Positions 1-11,218 of a stretch of 64,000 bases of DNA are shown here, one piece after another. A program made the translations under genes and the position numbers. Within the stretch, counting starts at the first letter, position 1; the number at the start of each line of letters is the position of its first letter. This DNA comes from Zopfochytrium polystomum (Eukaryota; Chytridiomycota; Chytridiomycetes; Chytridiales; Chytridiaceae): positions 310,001-374,000 of the forward strand of contig JAIVFJ010000029.1 in assembly GCA_025765615.1 (NCBI GenBank), given 5' to 3'. The notes under the pieces were generated by a model, which saw only the letters and a program-made list of their open reading frames with translations, made no database searches and had not been told where the DNA came from.

Positions 1-1676
1 TTCGATACTCAAACACAGGTGCTACCCTTGTTCGCCACCGCGCTTCTTATTCCACTTCTCGTCGTCACCCTCCGTGTCATGCGAGAAATCGTCAAACTCC
101 CGGACGGCACCGCCGAGTATCACAGGATGGACGCGAAAGCTGCAGCCAAGCGAGTGTTTTCGGAGATGTTCTCTGGGGTGATTATCTTGCTGCTCGGAGG
201 CTTCTCGCTTGCTGCGGCGCTCAGCAAGCACCATATCGCCAAGGGAGTCGCCAGCGTGGTTCTGGGGCTTGCCGGCAGCCAGCCGAAATTCGTCCTCCTG
301 GCGAACATCTTTTTGAGCACGTTTCTCAGCATGTGGATTTCGAATGTGGCTGCCCCGGCGGTGTGCTTCTCTTTGATAGCGGTATGATTGGTCTTTCAAC
401 TCAGACAGTGCCTTATACTTATCAATCTTTTGAGCAGCCAATATTAAGGAACCTCCCGTCTCGCTCGCCGTACGCTAAGTCCCTTATCCTCGGCATCGCA
501 CTCGCCGCCAACGTCGGCGGAATGGCATCTCCAATCTCATCGCCGCAAAACATTGTCGCCATCGGCACACTCTCCGACATGCACCTCTCTGTCAGCTGGC
601 CTGAATGGTTTGCCATCGCCCTGCCCGTGTGCTTCGTCATCGACCTGGGCATCTGGCTCATTCTGCTGCTGGTGTACCGCCCCGAAACGGCCTTTTACGT
701 CCAAAAGTCGACCGTGCCCGCGTCGTCGAGCGCCACCCTGCCGTCGACTGGGTTGGGCATCTCGACGGACCAGGTGGCTGTCGTCGAGTCGGTTCCGCCG
801 CAGCAATCGGCGAGCGGAAAGTTTTTCGTGAAAAATCCGATCACGTTGACGCAAGTGTTTGTTTTATTTATTACGATTGTTACCATCGGGCTCTGGTGCG
901 TCGAGTCGTCGATTGAAGCATATGTCGGCGACATGGGGATTATTGCTCTTGTACCGATTGTTGCCTTCTACGGCACTGGGATTCTCTCCAAGGACGACTG
1001 GAACTCGCAGTTGTGGAATGGTAATTGCTTGCTTTCCTGTCGTGCTTCCTCGTTCCTTTCTTTTTTCCGCTGAGTCCTGGTTCGAAAACTCATCTCTCTT
1101 TGCTGCTGAAAACCAGTCGTTGCCCTCGCGATGGGCGGCATCTGTCTCGGAAAGGCTGTCGACTCTTCTGGCTTGCTGGCAAACATCACGTCAAAGATGA
1201 CGCCGTACCTGTCCACGTTGTCGCCGTACATGTCGCTGGTGCTCATGTCTATGGTCGTCCTCGTCGTCACCTCGTTCATCTCCCACACCGTCGGGGCGCT
1301 TATTATCCTCCCGGTCGTCGCGCAAATAGGCGCTAATATGCCGGACCCGCAGCCACGGCTTTTGGTGATGAGCATTGGTAAAACTTGCTTTGTTTTTCTT
1401 CCTTGCATATCCGCACCGCAATTTGCTTTAAATGGTCTGACAATCCGCACTCTCTGCACTCTTGGTAACGGCACAGCGCTCATCTGCTCAGGCGCCATGG
1501 GCCTCCCCGTCTCGTCGTTCCCCAACATGAACGCCATCTCGCAGGAGGACTCGACGGGCGAGCCGTGGCTCTCGGTTCTCGACTTTATCAAGGTCGGGCT
1601 CGTCGCCAGCGTGGTGGCGTGTGGCGCGATTGTGGGCGTCGGGTACCAGGTTATGATTTTTATGGGATTCAAGTAG
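1..1676 (+). CDS. Low-affinity phosphate transporter (SLC13/DASS, Pho87/90/91 type), 3' part
   Basis: Sodium/phosphate-type symporter of the divalent anion family; fungal members import phosphate at the plasma or vacuolar membrane. Exons read 19-381, 438-1020, 1117-1377 and 1477-1676, joining in phase 0, 1 and 1 to give 468 residues and a stop. The first 18 bases look like an intron end (acacag), so upstream exons lie outside the window; in this family they would carry an SPX domain. Visible family motifs are ANVGGMASPISSPQN, VGDMGIIALVPIV.FYGTGIL, LAMGGICLGKAVDSSGLL and CSGAMGLPVSSFPNMNAI, all in the usual order within hydrophobic segments. The reading frame is clean through four exons. The downstream gene lies on the same strand about 420 bp away. 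Which paralogue (Pho87, Pho90 or Pho91) cannot be told without the N-terminus. Confidence 0.85.
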
Positions 1677-1848
1677 GAGAAGGAAAAGTAGGAGGGGGAG
1701 TAATGAAGCGAGTTTGTGGTGGGCGTGGATGTGTCGGAAAGAGTAATTTGGCTTTGCTGCGATGATTCGAATAAGCCTTGAGACAAACCAAATACGGCAT
1801 CGCGGCCGGACCTCCGCGAGGGCGCCACGTCCGATATTTGTGGGAGAG

Positions 1849-1879
<31 letters not shown>

Positions 1880-2098
1880 AAAGAAAAAGATTTCCGCTGT
1901 TCTCCCCGTCCCGGAGCTCCGAGCAGCCGCGCCAAATCGGTCGCTTCGTTGGCTTTAAAGTGCGGCTCCGCCCGCTCCTTCCCTCGCGAAAGAACGAACA
2001 TATGACGCCCCACGACACAGAAACCAGCAGACACTCATCGTCCCTCACCGGCGTCGAGCGCGAGGCGGCAGCCCTCGCTGTGGCGGACGTCAACGGTC
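1677..2098. other. Intergenic, A-rich run
   Basis: No gene seen. A nearly pure A tract (about 1849-1889, broken by single G) follows the transporter stop by 170 bp. Two long overlapping frames here are products of the A/T-rich and GC-rich composition. The frame from an ATG at 2002 is open to 2127 but does not join in phase to the next MFS exon. Confidence 0.5.
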
Positions 2099-3698
2099 AT
2101 GACACCGTCGCAAAGCCAACGAACGAGTGAGGCCTGTTGTATGAGTGAGGCAGTGGAGTGTGGAAAGAATAGCTTCCAAGGATGATTCCGACTGATGCGT
2201 CTTCTTCCCCCCTTTGCTGAGAAAAGATCGGCTGGAACGGCCCGACGGATCCGGCGTCGCCCCGAATCTGGCCCACGTGGAAGAAATGGACCGTCGTCAC
2301 CATGATTGGCCTCTGCACTTTTATGGCTCCAATGAGCTCTTCGATCATCGCGCCCGGCGTGCCTTTCATTTCCGTAGGGACGCAACACGTCGCTTGGTTC
2401 CTCGTTCCTTTTCATTTGTCGTGAGGCTCCGCTGAACACTTTTTCGTCCTCGGACTAGAGTTGGCATTAGTGGATCGGTGGGGCAGGAGATGATCATTTC
2501 CATCTTGTTCGGTCCTCTGTTCATGGGACCGCTCTCGGAGGTGTTTGGCCAGCGATGGGTCGTCCTCGTATCCAACGTTGTGTTTCTCGCATTCAACATC
2601 GCTTGCGGATTCTCGCAAAACACGGCGAAGCTGTACGTTTTCCAGTTTCTCGCTGCGATTGGAGGAAGCGCGCCGGTTGCGGTGAGCATCATGGACCAAT
2701 CTGGCCCGTGGATCTCCTTCATTGTTTCTCGCCTACTCCTCTTTGGCTTTACCAGATAGGATCCGGCGTCATCAGCGACATGCTCGTCGCCGAGCAACTC
2801 GGCTTTGCGAACAGCATTCTCTCGCTGTCGCCTTCCCTCGGGCCGGTGCTAGGTCCGTTCATCGGATCATTCCTCGCAGAGTACAGCACCTGGCGCTGGA
2901 TATTTCACTTCCTCTCCATCGTCGACGCAGTCGTGCTGGTGGCCGGATACTTCCTGCTGTTTGAATCCTACGCGCCGGCCCTTCTGGCCCAAAAGGCAAA
3001 GAAACTGCGCGGCGTCGCCGCAACATCCAGCCACACGTCCGTCGCCCACAGACTCGCGAATCTTCCGTCCGCCCATTCATCCAATCGTCCAAATCGTCTC
3101 GCTCTACATGGCGTACATCTACGGCCTCCTTATACCTTGTTCTCTCGACTTTCACCCAGCTTTGGATCGAGCGATACCACGAATCCATCTCCGTCTCCGG
3201 CATTCACTACCTGGCCCTCGGCCTCGGCTTCGTCGGCGGAAATATCGTCCTCGCCCCGCTCATCGACAAGATCTACGTCCGTCTCCGCGAAAAGAACAAC
3301 GGCGTCGGAGCGCCAGAGTTCCGCATGCCCCTGGCCATGCCGGTTTCGTTTCTCCTCCCGGCCTCGCTCTTCATGTACGGATGGACCGCGCAGACCGAGA
3401 CCCACTGGATCCTGCCGGATATTGGCATCATGCTGTTTGGCGTGTGCTTCTGCGTAATCTTCCAGGTCATTGCGCTGTACTTCGTCGACGGGTACCGCCG
3501 CTACGCCGCGCGACGTTCTTGAGGTCCGTGTTTGGGTTTGGGTTCCCGCTGTTTGCCGGAACCATGTACGACAAGTACGGGTACGGCTGGGGGAACTCGA
3601 TCTTGGCGTTTGTGGCGGTCGCGGGGATCCCGGCGCCGTTCTTGGTGTACAAGTTTGGGGCGGTGCTGAGGGGGCGGAGCACGTACGCGGCGGGATGA
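2099..3698 (+). CDS. MFS transporter (DHA1 drug:H+ antiporter-like), three frame breaks
   Basis: Twelve-helix major facilitator of the fungal multidrug/polyamine type. A consistent model is exon 1 2099-2126, exon 2 2222-2420, exon 3 2459-2681, exon 4 from 2756; the short N-terminus from ATG 2099 is chosen because it alone gives matching splice phase. Seen in order: GWNGPTDPASPRIWP, FGPLFMGPLSEVFGQR (motif A-like), FLAAIGGSAPVA, SLGPVLGPFIGSFLAEYSTW, and near the C-terminus VFGFGFPLFAGTMYDKYG and a final STYAAG. Homology continues across three frame changes: about 3050-3065 (one extra base), about 3130 (one extra base), and about 3505-3520, where a few residues are also missing. The first two could be assembly errors; the third looks like a small real deletion. 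A relic of a second copy follows at 5237-6474. Confidence 0.7.
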
Positions 3699-4069
3699 GA
3701 GTTCTGTGAGGCGGACGAGAGAAGTTACTCGGGGAAAGAAAAAAAAGAAAAAAAAAAAGAAAAAAAGTAAGACGAAGATGCGGTTCTTTTTCAACAGCGC
3801 GTTTGCGTCAGCTCCGGTTTTCCGTTCCGCTTGGGGGGGACGTATTTCCCCCCCACCCGCAGCATGACTGTATTGCGTGGATAACCGAATTTGAAGAAAA
3901 AAAAAGAAAACGAGGTTCAGTGTACATGGAAATAATCCTCAATGGGGAATTGTCGGCCACGAAAAAAAGTCGCCCGATTGCCATACCTCCCTTACTCACT
4001 CTTGCTCAAGATATATACGCACATCCTCTCTCGTACTTTATCCCTCTGCCACTCCCGTATATAACAAGG
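3699..4069. other. Intergenic between MFS and aldo/keto reductase
   Basis: Holds an A-rich tract (3734-3767), a short C run near 3850, and a TATA-like stretch (ccgtatataac, 4054-4065) just upstream of the reductase ATG at 4070. No gene seen. Confidence 0.4.
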
Positions 4070-5236
4070 ATGGCTCCCTCCAAGCAACTGAAACCCCTGG
4101 GCCACGGCGACCCGCTGGTTGCCCCCGTCGGCCTCGGCGCAATGGGAATGAGGTAAGTTTGCTGGATCGCTATTTGCGTGTGATTGCCCGAACACTTACC
4201 ATCTCTAACAATTCGAAAACAACAGCAAGTTCTACGGCCCGTCCGACGACTCTGAGAGCCTCAAGGTGCTGCACCACGCCATCGACGTCGGCATGAACTT
4301 TATCGACACGGCAGACATGTACGGCAGCGGCCACAACGAGAAGCTGATCGTCAAAGTCCTCAAGACGCGGCGCAACGATGTGTATTTTGCACCAAGGTGC
4401 GTTTGTAGCCCACGTGTCGCCCTTAGACGTTATTTTTGACATTTTTCACTTCTCAAACCTCCCCTTATTACATAGTTTGGTATTACCCGCGGCGAGATCG
4501 GCGCCATCTGAGGCGACCCGAGTTCGTCCGCGAGTCATGCAGGAAGTCTTTGGAAAGGCTCGAGGTCGACTACATCGATTTGTACTATCAACAACGCGTG
4601 GACCCCAACACCCCGATTGAGGACACTGTGAGGGCCATGGCGGAGCTGGTCAAGGAAGGAAAAGGTTGGTAAGAGGGACTGTGGAGTGGGCGCTGTTGAA
4701 AACGGGGTGCCGGGAGACGGTTGGTGATTTCATGCAATATTGTGTGATGCGCATCCCGCCATCCGTCATACAAGCAAATTCCCGCACCTTGAACCACACA
4801 CAGTGAAGTACATTGGGCTGTCGGAAGCCTCTGCCGCTTCCATTCGCCGCGCACACGCCGTACACCCCATCTCCGCAGTTGAGATCGAGTATTCGCCTTG
4901 GACAATCGACATCGAACAGAACGACGTCCTCAAGACGTGCGAAGAGTTCGGCATCGCCATCGTCGTTTGTAAGCTGAAAACACATTCTGATACTCAAACT
5001 CCTTCGTTACTGATTGCGAAACACATACCCACAGACTCCCCGCTCGGCCTTGGCTTCCTGACCGGCCAGATCAAGTACATCGACGACCTGGCAGCTGATG
5101 ACTACCGCCGGTACACCCCTTGCTTCCAGCCAGAGAACTTTGCGAAGAACTTGAAGCTCGTCGACGAGGTGAAGCGCATTGCCAGCGTGAAGGGCGTGCC
5201 CGCTACTCAGCTTACGCTGGCGTGGGTCGCAAGTTC
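4070..5236 (+). pseudogene. Aldo/keto reductase, frame-broken and 3'-truncated
   Basis: NADPH-dependent aldo/keto reductase of the yeast Yakc/AKR13 kind. Exon 1 4070-4152, exon 2 from 4226, later exons about 4475-4664, 4804-4968 and 5035-5236; all introns are GT-AG. Conserved features: GLGAMGM at the N-terminus, FIDTADMYGSGHNEKLI (catalytic Asp and Tyr), [62 protein letters not shown] base appears missing before the exon 2 donor (about 4390) and another change at about 4510 shifts frame. After LTLAWV the expected last 60-70 residues, including the cofactor-binding stretch, are absent; at about 5236 the sequence becomes MFS transporter. The truncated end argues for a dead gene even if the frameshifts are assembly errors. 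Confidence 0.7.
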
Positions 5237-6474
5237 GCGGATCATGCCAGGATATCTGGCTTTCCGATTTCTCTCTTCCCTCGGAGGGAGCGCACCGCTG
5301 GCGGTAAGATTCTTTGTCCATTTCATAGGGTTTGCAGCAAAGTTTCGATTTAATTCATCCAGATTGGTGCTGGAGCCATCAGCATCACTGACATCTTTCC
5401 ATCCTAGGGCTTGCGACGAGCGTCATTTCGGTCCAACCGTCTCTTGGTCCTGTTTTGGGATTCATTATTGCTTCCTTCGTTGTACAATACTCCAACTGGA
5501 GATGGATATTCTACTTTTTCTCGATGTTCGTCGGGGCCGTGCAAGTCTTCTCATTCCAAGAAATCTCCGCGCCGGCCCTCCTCTCCCAAAAGCCGCCAAA
5601 CCGGGCCACTACGTCGGCGCCCCAACGAGCGTCTCCCTCGCCCACAAACTGTCGGAATCCATCAAGCGCCCCTTCATCCTCATCCTCACGCAACCCATTG
5701 TCCAGGTCGTCTCCCTCTACTTAGCCTACGACTACGGTCTCCTCTACCTCGCCCTCGCCGCCTTCACGAAGCTCTGGCTGACCGGCCACGCGAGTCCGTC
5801 TCCATCTCCGGCCTCAACTACCTCGCTCTTGACCTCGGTCTCCTCGTCGGAAGCATCGGGAACTCCCCACTCGCTGACAAAATCTACTTTTCGTTCTAGG
5901 CCAAAAACATCGGCGTTGCCCTCCCCGAGTTCCGCCTGCCCCTTGCGATTCCCGTTGCGGTGTTCTTCTCCCTCTTTGCGTTTGGATGGTCCGCGCAGAA
6001 TCAGACCCACTGTCTCGCCCCCCTACGCCGCCATCGCCGTGTTTGGCTTTTGCTTGCCGTGCCGTTCCTTTTTATTATTATTATTATTTCACACAGCCTC
6101 CGGCTGCGAGTCGGGAAGAGAGAAATGCCACGCAGGTATGGCAGAAAGCGAAGAACCTTGGCAGAACCAAGCGCGTTGCCGCACACAAGGCCACTCGCCG
6201 CTAAAAGGTACAGAGAAACGAAGAAAACAACAACAAGAAAACAACCCAACAACAAAGGGGAGAAGACTTATGGCCTAGGCCTTGCAGTAAGTGTCAATCT
6301 GACAGCGGAGTAAGTGGTGTACGGAGTCAGGAGGGAAAAGGGCAGAGCCGCAGAAGAAGGGTGGAGCAGGGAAGGGAGGAGTCCCTTAGTGCACGTCTGG
6401 TGGTAACGGCACCCCTGCTGGTGTGCAAGTTTGGTGCTTACCTGCGAGCTAAGAGCACTTATGCGGCGGGGTGA
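5237..6474 (+). pseudogene. Decayed second MFS transporter copy fused to the reductase 3' end
   Basis: Relic of a paralogue of the MFS gene at 2099-3698. It starts inside the equivalent of exon 3 (AFRFLSSLGGSAPLA, with the exon 3 donor at the same place), continues as PSLGPVLGFIIASFVVQYSN, then QPIVQVVSLYLAYDYGLLYL and LPEFRLPLAIPVAVFFSLF in changing frames with stops. The last recognisable piece is at 6412-6474 (PLLVCKFGAYLRAKSTYAAG then stop), matching the end of the first copy. About 6065-6400 is unmatched and includes a (TTA) run. The N-terminal third is missing. Confidence 0.75.
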
Positions 6475-6715
6475 GCGGAGAGAGCATGCGAAGGAGTAGG
6501 GGGGGCACTATGTTTCAGTTTGGTTGGGGCGGTTTCTTTCGCGGTTGGCCGGGCTGTCCTCGTGTGGACTTCTGCTGGCCACCGGCTCACTTGATTCCGA
6601 GCCAAGTATGCTTGTGCGTCGAGATCGATAGCATGCCTGCCATGAGACACGAGCGAGAACACGTCGGAGGCCACCGTCTCGTGCCGGGTTAAATCAAATC
6701 TTTGAGTGGGTTATT

Positions 6716-7483
6716 GTGCGGATGTCAGCTTTGACGAGGACAAGGCCAAAGCAGCAGCTTCCCCGCCTCGCGATCGTGGCCATCGTGGCCTATCTCGACC
6801 TTCCCGCCGACCGATTCCGCCTTGCCACGCTCCACCGCCTGCCCGATCATCAAACATCCTCCTTCCGCGCTCTCCACCAGCTCGAGTTTGCTGAGGCTGC
6901 CAAGCGCGAGGAGGTCGCTCTGCTGGACCGGCTCTGGCTGTACTGCCGCGCTCAAGGCTTCACACCAAGAGGCTACGCCAGCGCGATCGTGTACTCTGCA
7001 AACCTCGAAGTCTTGCGGTGGTGGCGGGAAACCGCCCCAGATCTCCTTCAGGAGCAAGCGTACAGAGCGATCCAAGAGGCCTGCCGCAAGGGGCGCGACA
7101 AAGTCTTGGAGTGGTGGAAAAGCGAGAGCCGCATATCGCCGCTGCCCTACGACCACACCGCAATGAACTCTGCCAGTTCTCGGGGCCACCTCGGTGTGCT
7201 TCAGTGGTGGAAAGAGAGCGGATTTGAATTGCGCTACACCAAGGACGCGATCGAGTTTGCTTGCATCCATGGGCGGCTGGACGTGCTTCAGTGGTGGAAA
7301 GACAGCGGATTTGAATTGCGTTACACGAAGGACGCGATCCAGTTTGCTTGCATGAAAGGGCGGCTGGACGTGCTTCAGTGGTGGAAGGACAGCGGGCTGG
7401 AACCAAAGTACACCAAAAATGTGCTGGACCTCACCAATGATGCGGTTAGACAGTGGTGGAAAAGCAGCGGCCGGGAACTTTGA
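6716..7483 (+). CDS. WWKDSG-repeat (ankyrin-like) protein
   Basis: 255 residues from ATG 6716, one exon. Residues about 15-75 form an N-terminal F-box-like region (IVAIVAYLDLPADRFRLATL) with no firm match. From residue 95 there are five units of about 29 residues. The three central ones, VLQWWKESGFELRYTKDAIE followed by FACIHGRLD and close variants, are nearly identical, implying recent internal duplication. Spacing and helix-turn-helix look resemble ankyrin repeats, but the invariant WW pair is peculiar to this family, which I know from chytrid proteomes. Role unknown; a binding scaffold is likely. Four other loci in this window carry the same repeat. The last unit is cut short and is followed within 30 bp by copia debris. 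Confidence 0.7.
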   Translation: MRMSALTRTRPKQQLPRLAIVAIVAYLDLPADRFRLATLHRLPDHQTSSFRALHQLEFAEAAKREEVALLDRLWLYCRAQGFTPRGYASAIVYSANLEVLRWWRETAPDLLQEQAYRAIQEACRKGRDKVLEWWKSESRISPLPYDHTAMNSASSRGHLGVLQWWKESGFELRYTKDAIEFACIHGRLDVLQWWKDSGFELRYTKDAIQFACMKGRLDVLQWWKDSGLEPKYTKNVLDLTNDAVRQWWKSSGREL

Positions 7484-7511
7484 TTCAAATAGTAGTAGCT
7501 TTTTTTGTCGA

Positions 7512-7790
7512 TTGAGCGTTCCCAAAGTTTGCGGGTATACGAGTGGGGGAACCTCGGTACTGTCGACTCTCGAAGCAGAATACATGGCGTTGGCCTCGAC
7601 TGCACAGGAAGTAGTCTGGCTTCGCCAGCTTCTCTCCGATCTCGGTCACCCTCAAGCAAACCCTTCCATCATTTTTGAGGACAACACAAGTTGCATTTCC
7701 GTCGCCAAAAGAAAAAAGATGACTGATCAGATTAAACACATCGATATCCTGCTCGTTTTGCGACAATTTCTGTGGACGGACTTGTCAGCA
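7512..7790 (+). pseudogene. Ty1/copia RNase H fragment
   Basis: A single open stretch with the end of a copia polyprotein: LSTLEAEYMALASTAQEVVW, then LRQLLSDLG, then IIFEDNTSCISVAK and IKHIDI. The order TEAEY..., DN.S, KHID is the conserved RNase H signature of Ty1/copia elements. No other retroelement domain or LTR is visible on either side, so it is a relic. It abuts the 3' end of the WWKDSG gene and lies 70 bp upstream of the first RRM gene. Confidence 0.75.
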
Positions 7791-7860
7791 GCGAGGGAAA
7801 TTGGAGAAGAAAAGATCGGAAGGCATCAACCACCGCAAACCGCCTGAGCTAGCACCCAAC

Positions 7861-8695
7861 ATGCCAAAGAAGGTCGTCGTCGCAAAGAAGGTGAGAGAGA
7901 GAGAGATGGAGTAGCGCATTTGCTGATGCAGCGTGAGAGAGAGAGTGAGAGATCCAATGGTAACCAACCAAAAACTCACTGCTGTCGTCGAACCAGCCCG
8001 TGAAGGCGCTTGCCGCCGAGGACGACGTTGCCACGGAGGTTGCCCAAGGTGCGGTCCCCACTTCTTTGTGCCCCCTTTCTTGCGATCATGCTCACGTGTC
8101 CCCACTCTCTTCGCGCCTGTGGCTCCTGTCCACCGACCGCTCATGGACAAAAAAAAAACCTGCAGGCGCAACCCCCAAGAAGATGGCCGGCGCCGCCGCC
8201 CTAACGAACGCCGTCGTCGCCACCGACCTCCCCGACGGCACCAGCAAGGACGCGATCTCGGAAGCCTTCTCCGAGCACGGCCAAGTCATCAAGGTGCGCA
8301 TCCTCAAGAACAACGAGACCGAGGCTGTCGTCACGTTCTCCACCGAGGAAGAGTCCAAGGCTGCCATCGCCGCCGGGTCGATCACCGTGGACGGCAAGAA
8401 GGTCACGGTCCGCGCGCCAAAGCAAAAGGCGGTGGGCAAACCTTCGAACGTCCTGGTCGTCGGGAACCTCCCGGTCAACGTCACCCCGGGGCCACTCAAG
8501 AAGCTCTTTGCCGCCTTCGGCACCGTCACCAACGTCACTGTCCCAAGGGCCAAGGAAAGCAAAGGAAAATGGATATCAAAAGGCTACGGGGGTGTTGAGT
8601 TGTCGACTGTCTTCGAGGCCACCACCGCCCTCGAGGCCCTGAACGGGTCGGTATTCAACGGCCGCACCATCTCTATCCGGTACTTGAAGAAGTAG
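7861..8695 (+). CDS. Tandem two-RRM protein, copy A
   Basis: Three exons, 7861-7890, 7997-8048 and 8166-8695, giving 203 residues. Exon 1 encodes a Lys-rich MPKKVVVAKK tail; exon 2 an acidic linker; exon 3 two RNA-recognition-motif-like domains. RRM1 (VVATDLPDGTSKDAISEAFS, later TEAVVTFSTEEESKAAI) lacks good RNP1 aromatics. RRM2 (NVLVVGNLPVNVTPGPLKKL, then GGVELSTVFEATTALEAL) has clear RNP2 and a weak RNP1. Ends ISIRYLKK. The fold assignment follows from the beta-alpha-beta pattern; RNA binding is inferred. First of four tandem paralogues, sharing intron positions and 3' flank. Start is fixed by conservation with copies B and C. Intron 1 has a GA-repeat stretch. Confidence 0.8.
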
Positions 8696-10062
8696 TCTGA
8701 ATGGCATTTTTGCCCCCTAGCATTTGTTCCTGTGTCCACATCCCCAGTAATCTTCACTGTTTATTTGTTTTGCCTTGTTCGTTGGTTGTGGGGTGTCTTC
8801 ATTCGGTGACCGAAGAAAATTTATGCCGTAGCGGCAATACATTTATGGAAGCGATTTGGGAAGCTCTCGTTAACGAGGTTTGGGCTCTCAGGCTCCTTGA
8901 CAGACTGACTGGGCTGGGAGGCGGGGATCCCGAGCTGCCAGGCGAAGAAAAAAAGTAACAATCTGTTGGAGATCTTCGCGTGTCAATGAACCCTCCGCGA
9001 TCTACTTTGTAACCTGACCCGCAGAACACCGGGGTTTCCTCGGGACGATTAGTTCTGGATCTTCTTCAACGCCATTGTGCCCTTTAGCAGATGGGTTAAG
9101 GGGGAAATTAACCACGATAACTAATGATCGCATCTGAAGAGCAATTAAAGCGATTACTGGCGTAGACGAAGTGATACCCTCGGATTCTTGTTCTGGACTG
9201 AAAGGACATCACGCCACACATGTAATCAGAGAAAATCAGAGAAATAGTAATTAAGAGTATCCTTCTAAACTAAGAAACTCGGTGCCCTCGTTACTCTCAC
9301 TTGACGCCTTCACCCTGAAGCTACGGTTGTCCACCTTTCGGTCAACCTCAACCTCAAGCACCGCGTCGTGAACTTTAATCGTCGGCCACGCACAGGCCGC
9401 AGGCTTTACCATAGTACTGGTACATTGAATAGGTGTTCGTTACGGCGTAGTATCGGGAATACGTGTTGCTGCAGCGTTGTCGTCATAGCATTGCGAGTCG
9501 GTGGGTCTGCTCAGAACCAGAATGCTTTCGCTTGCACAATGATCATAGACTGAGGGTGCCACCTGCCCCTTCATCTCCGGTGTCGTTCAACAAAATAAAT
9601 TATTTATTTCACCCTCCTCAGCACCGCGCGACTTTTTGTTTGTTTGGTATGCAAGGCAGCGCGGGGGTGTTCACGGGGTCGTTCCGCCGTCGTCGAGTTG
9701 CTGCCGAATGGAAAGAGCGCTCCGCAGACCAGAGGCAGACGGATCTGCCGGACTCTTCGCCAGCCATCGTGCAAAAAAAGGTTCAGCCGTTTGTGCGATC
9801 CGTATTGGTGGTTGGACAGATGCCGCGCCCCTCATCTTGCAAACGGACCTAAACAACTCGGTTTCAAACCGTATTGAAATTGCTGCAAATGCTAGCACGA
9901 GCGGAGTACTGCGCACTTGAATATATAAATGGAACGATCCTCGTAGGTTTCTATTTTTTTTTTTTTTTTTGGGCTAAGCCCACCTAAGGGTATTTGCGCA
10001 ATTTTTTTCGGCAGTCGTGACGGACTGACTTGTCAGGGAAGAGAAGAAAGAAAAGAAAGAAG

Positions 10063-10097
<35 letters not shown>

Positions 10098-10235
10098 AAA
10101 GAAAGAAAAGAAAGAAAGAAAAGAACGAAAGAGAGAGAGAAAGCAATAAAAGCCGGGAAGAAAGAAGAAAGAAGGAACTCCCGCGCACAACACAACCAAC
10201 CACAACTGCCTTCCCCGCCGCCGCTTCCACCCAAC
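8696..10235. other. Intergenic between RRM copies A and B
   Basis: Contains the shared 3' element of copy A (8818-8862), an AT-richer tract of about 500 bp without coding signal, a T run (9954-9970), and an AAAG/GAAA microsatellite (about 10042-10140) just 5' of copy B. Overlapping frames of 80-130 codons on both strands near 9640-9920 show no recognisable family. Confidence 0.4.
8818..8862 (+). repeat. Shared 3' element of RRM copies, copy A
   Basis: About 120 bp past the stop: core TGCCGTAGCGGCAATACATT. The same core follows copies B (about 11357-11395), C (12836-12870) and D (13613-13650). Conservation outside the coding region may mark a polyadenylation or other 3'-end signal, or simply the edge of the duplicated unit. 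Confidence 0.55.
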
Positions 10236-11218
10236 ATGCCGAAGAAGGTCGCCGTCGCAAAGAAGAGCCTCGTGCCGAAGAAGGTGAGAGCGAGAGAGTC
10301 GCGAGAGAGTCGCACATTCACTGACTGATGTTGCCTGAGCGAGAGAGGGAGTGAGAGAGAGAGAGAGAGGGCCCGAGGGAGAAACGGTGAGCGAATCCGA
10401 TGCTAACCACCCGAAAACTCCTTCTGTCGTCGATCCAGTCCGTTAAGGCGGCGGTTGTCGCCGGTGACGACGTTGCCATGGAGGATGTCCAAGGTGCTGT
10501 CCCCACTTCTTTGTGTCCCCTTTCTTGCGAGCATGCTCGCCCGTCCCCACTTTTGCCCCCAACTTCGCACCTGTGGCTCCTGCCCGCGCACGGCTCATAG
10601 TCGCACCCTTTCTCGGTCGGAACCAAACAAAAAAAACAAAAAAATACAGTCGCAACCCCCAAGAATAAGAAGGCCGCCGCCAAGACGACGACGACGACGA
10701 CGAAGACAACGACCCGCTCCGCCGCCCTCACCAACGCCGTCGTGGCCACGGACCTCCCGGCCGGCACCAGCGAGGCCGCGATCTCGGCTGCTTTCTCCAA
10801 ACTCGGCGAAGTCACCACCGTCCGCTTAGTTAAGAACAGCGAGACCGAGGCCATCATCGCTTTCTCCACCGAGGATGAGGCGGAGGCGGCCATCGCCGCC
10901 GGATCGATCACCGTCGGCGGCAAGAAGGTCACGGTCCGCGCTCCAAAGGAAAAACAGGCGGTCGAACCCTCGCCCGTCCTGCTCGTTAGGAACCTCCCGT
11001 ACTCTACCTCACCGGCGAACCTCAAGAAGCTCTTTTCCCCCTTCGGCAACGTCGTCAGCGCCAATGTCCCCAGGCTCAAGGGTGGCCAGGGCAAAATCAA
11101 AGGCCACGGGGGTGTCACCTTTAGCACTGTCGACGAGGCAACGGCCGCCCTCGAGGCCCTGGACGGCTCCGTATTCGAGGGCCGCACCATCGCTGTCCGG
11201 TACGCAAAGCAGAAGTAG
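10236..11218 (+). CDS. Tandem two-RRM protein, copy B
   Basis: Exons 10236-10283, 10439-10493 and 10650-11218; 223 residues. Same layout as copy A: basic N-terminal peptide (MPKKVAVAKKSLVPKK), acidic linker, then a Lys/Thr-rich run ending in six threonines, RRM1 (ATDLPAGTSEAAISAAFSKL) and RRM2 (PVLLVRNLPYSTSPANLKKL, GGVTFSTVDEATAALEALDG). Splice phases 0 and 1 are identical to copies A and C. The 5' flank has a long AAAG microsatellite, and intron 1 begins with GTGAGAG repeats. RRM2 is the better-preserved domain. Nucleolar or ribonucleoprotein function is plausible from the Lys-rich tail but is inference. Confidence 0.8.

Noticed and set aside
968..1828. 286-codon minus-strand frame opposite the phosphate transporter
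   Set aside because: Lies fully over clear transporter exons; no family features of its own.
2002..2127. Longer N-terminus of the MFS gene from ATG 2002
   Set aside because: Ends in phase 2 at the only donor, which cannot join the next exon; ATG 2099 fits.
9984..10321. Minus-strand hydrophobic FFLSFF frames
   Set aside because: Reading of the GAAA microsatellite upstream of RRM copy B, not a membrane protein.
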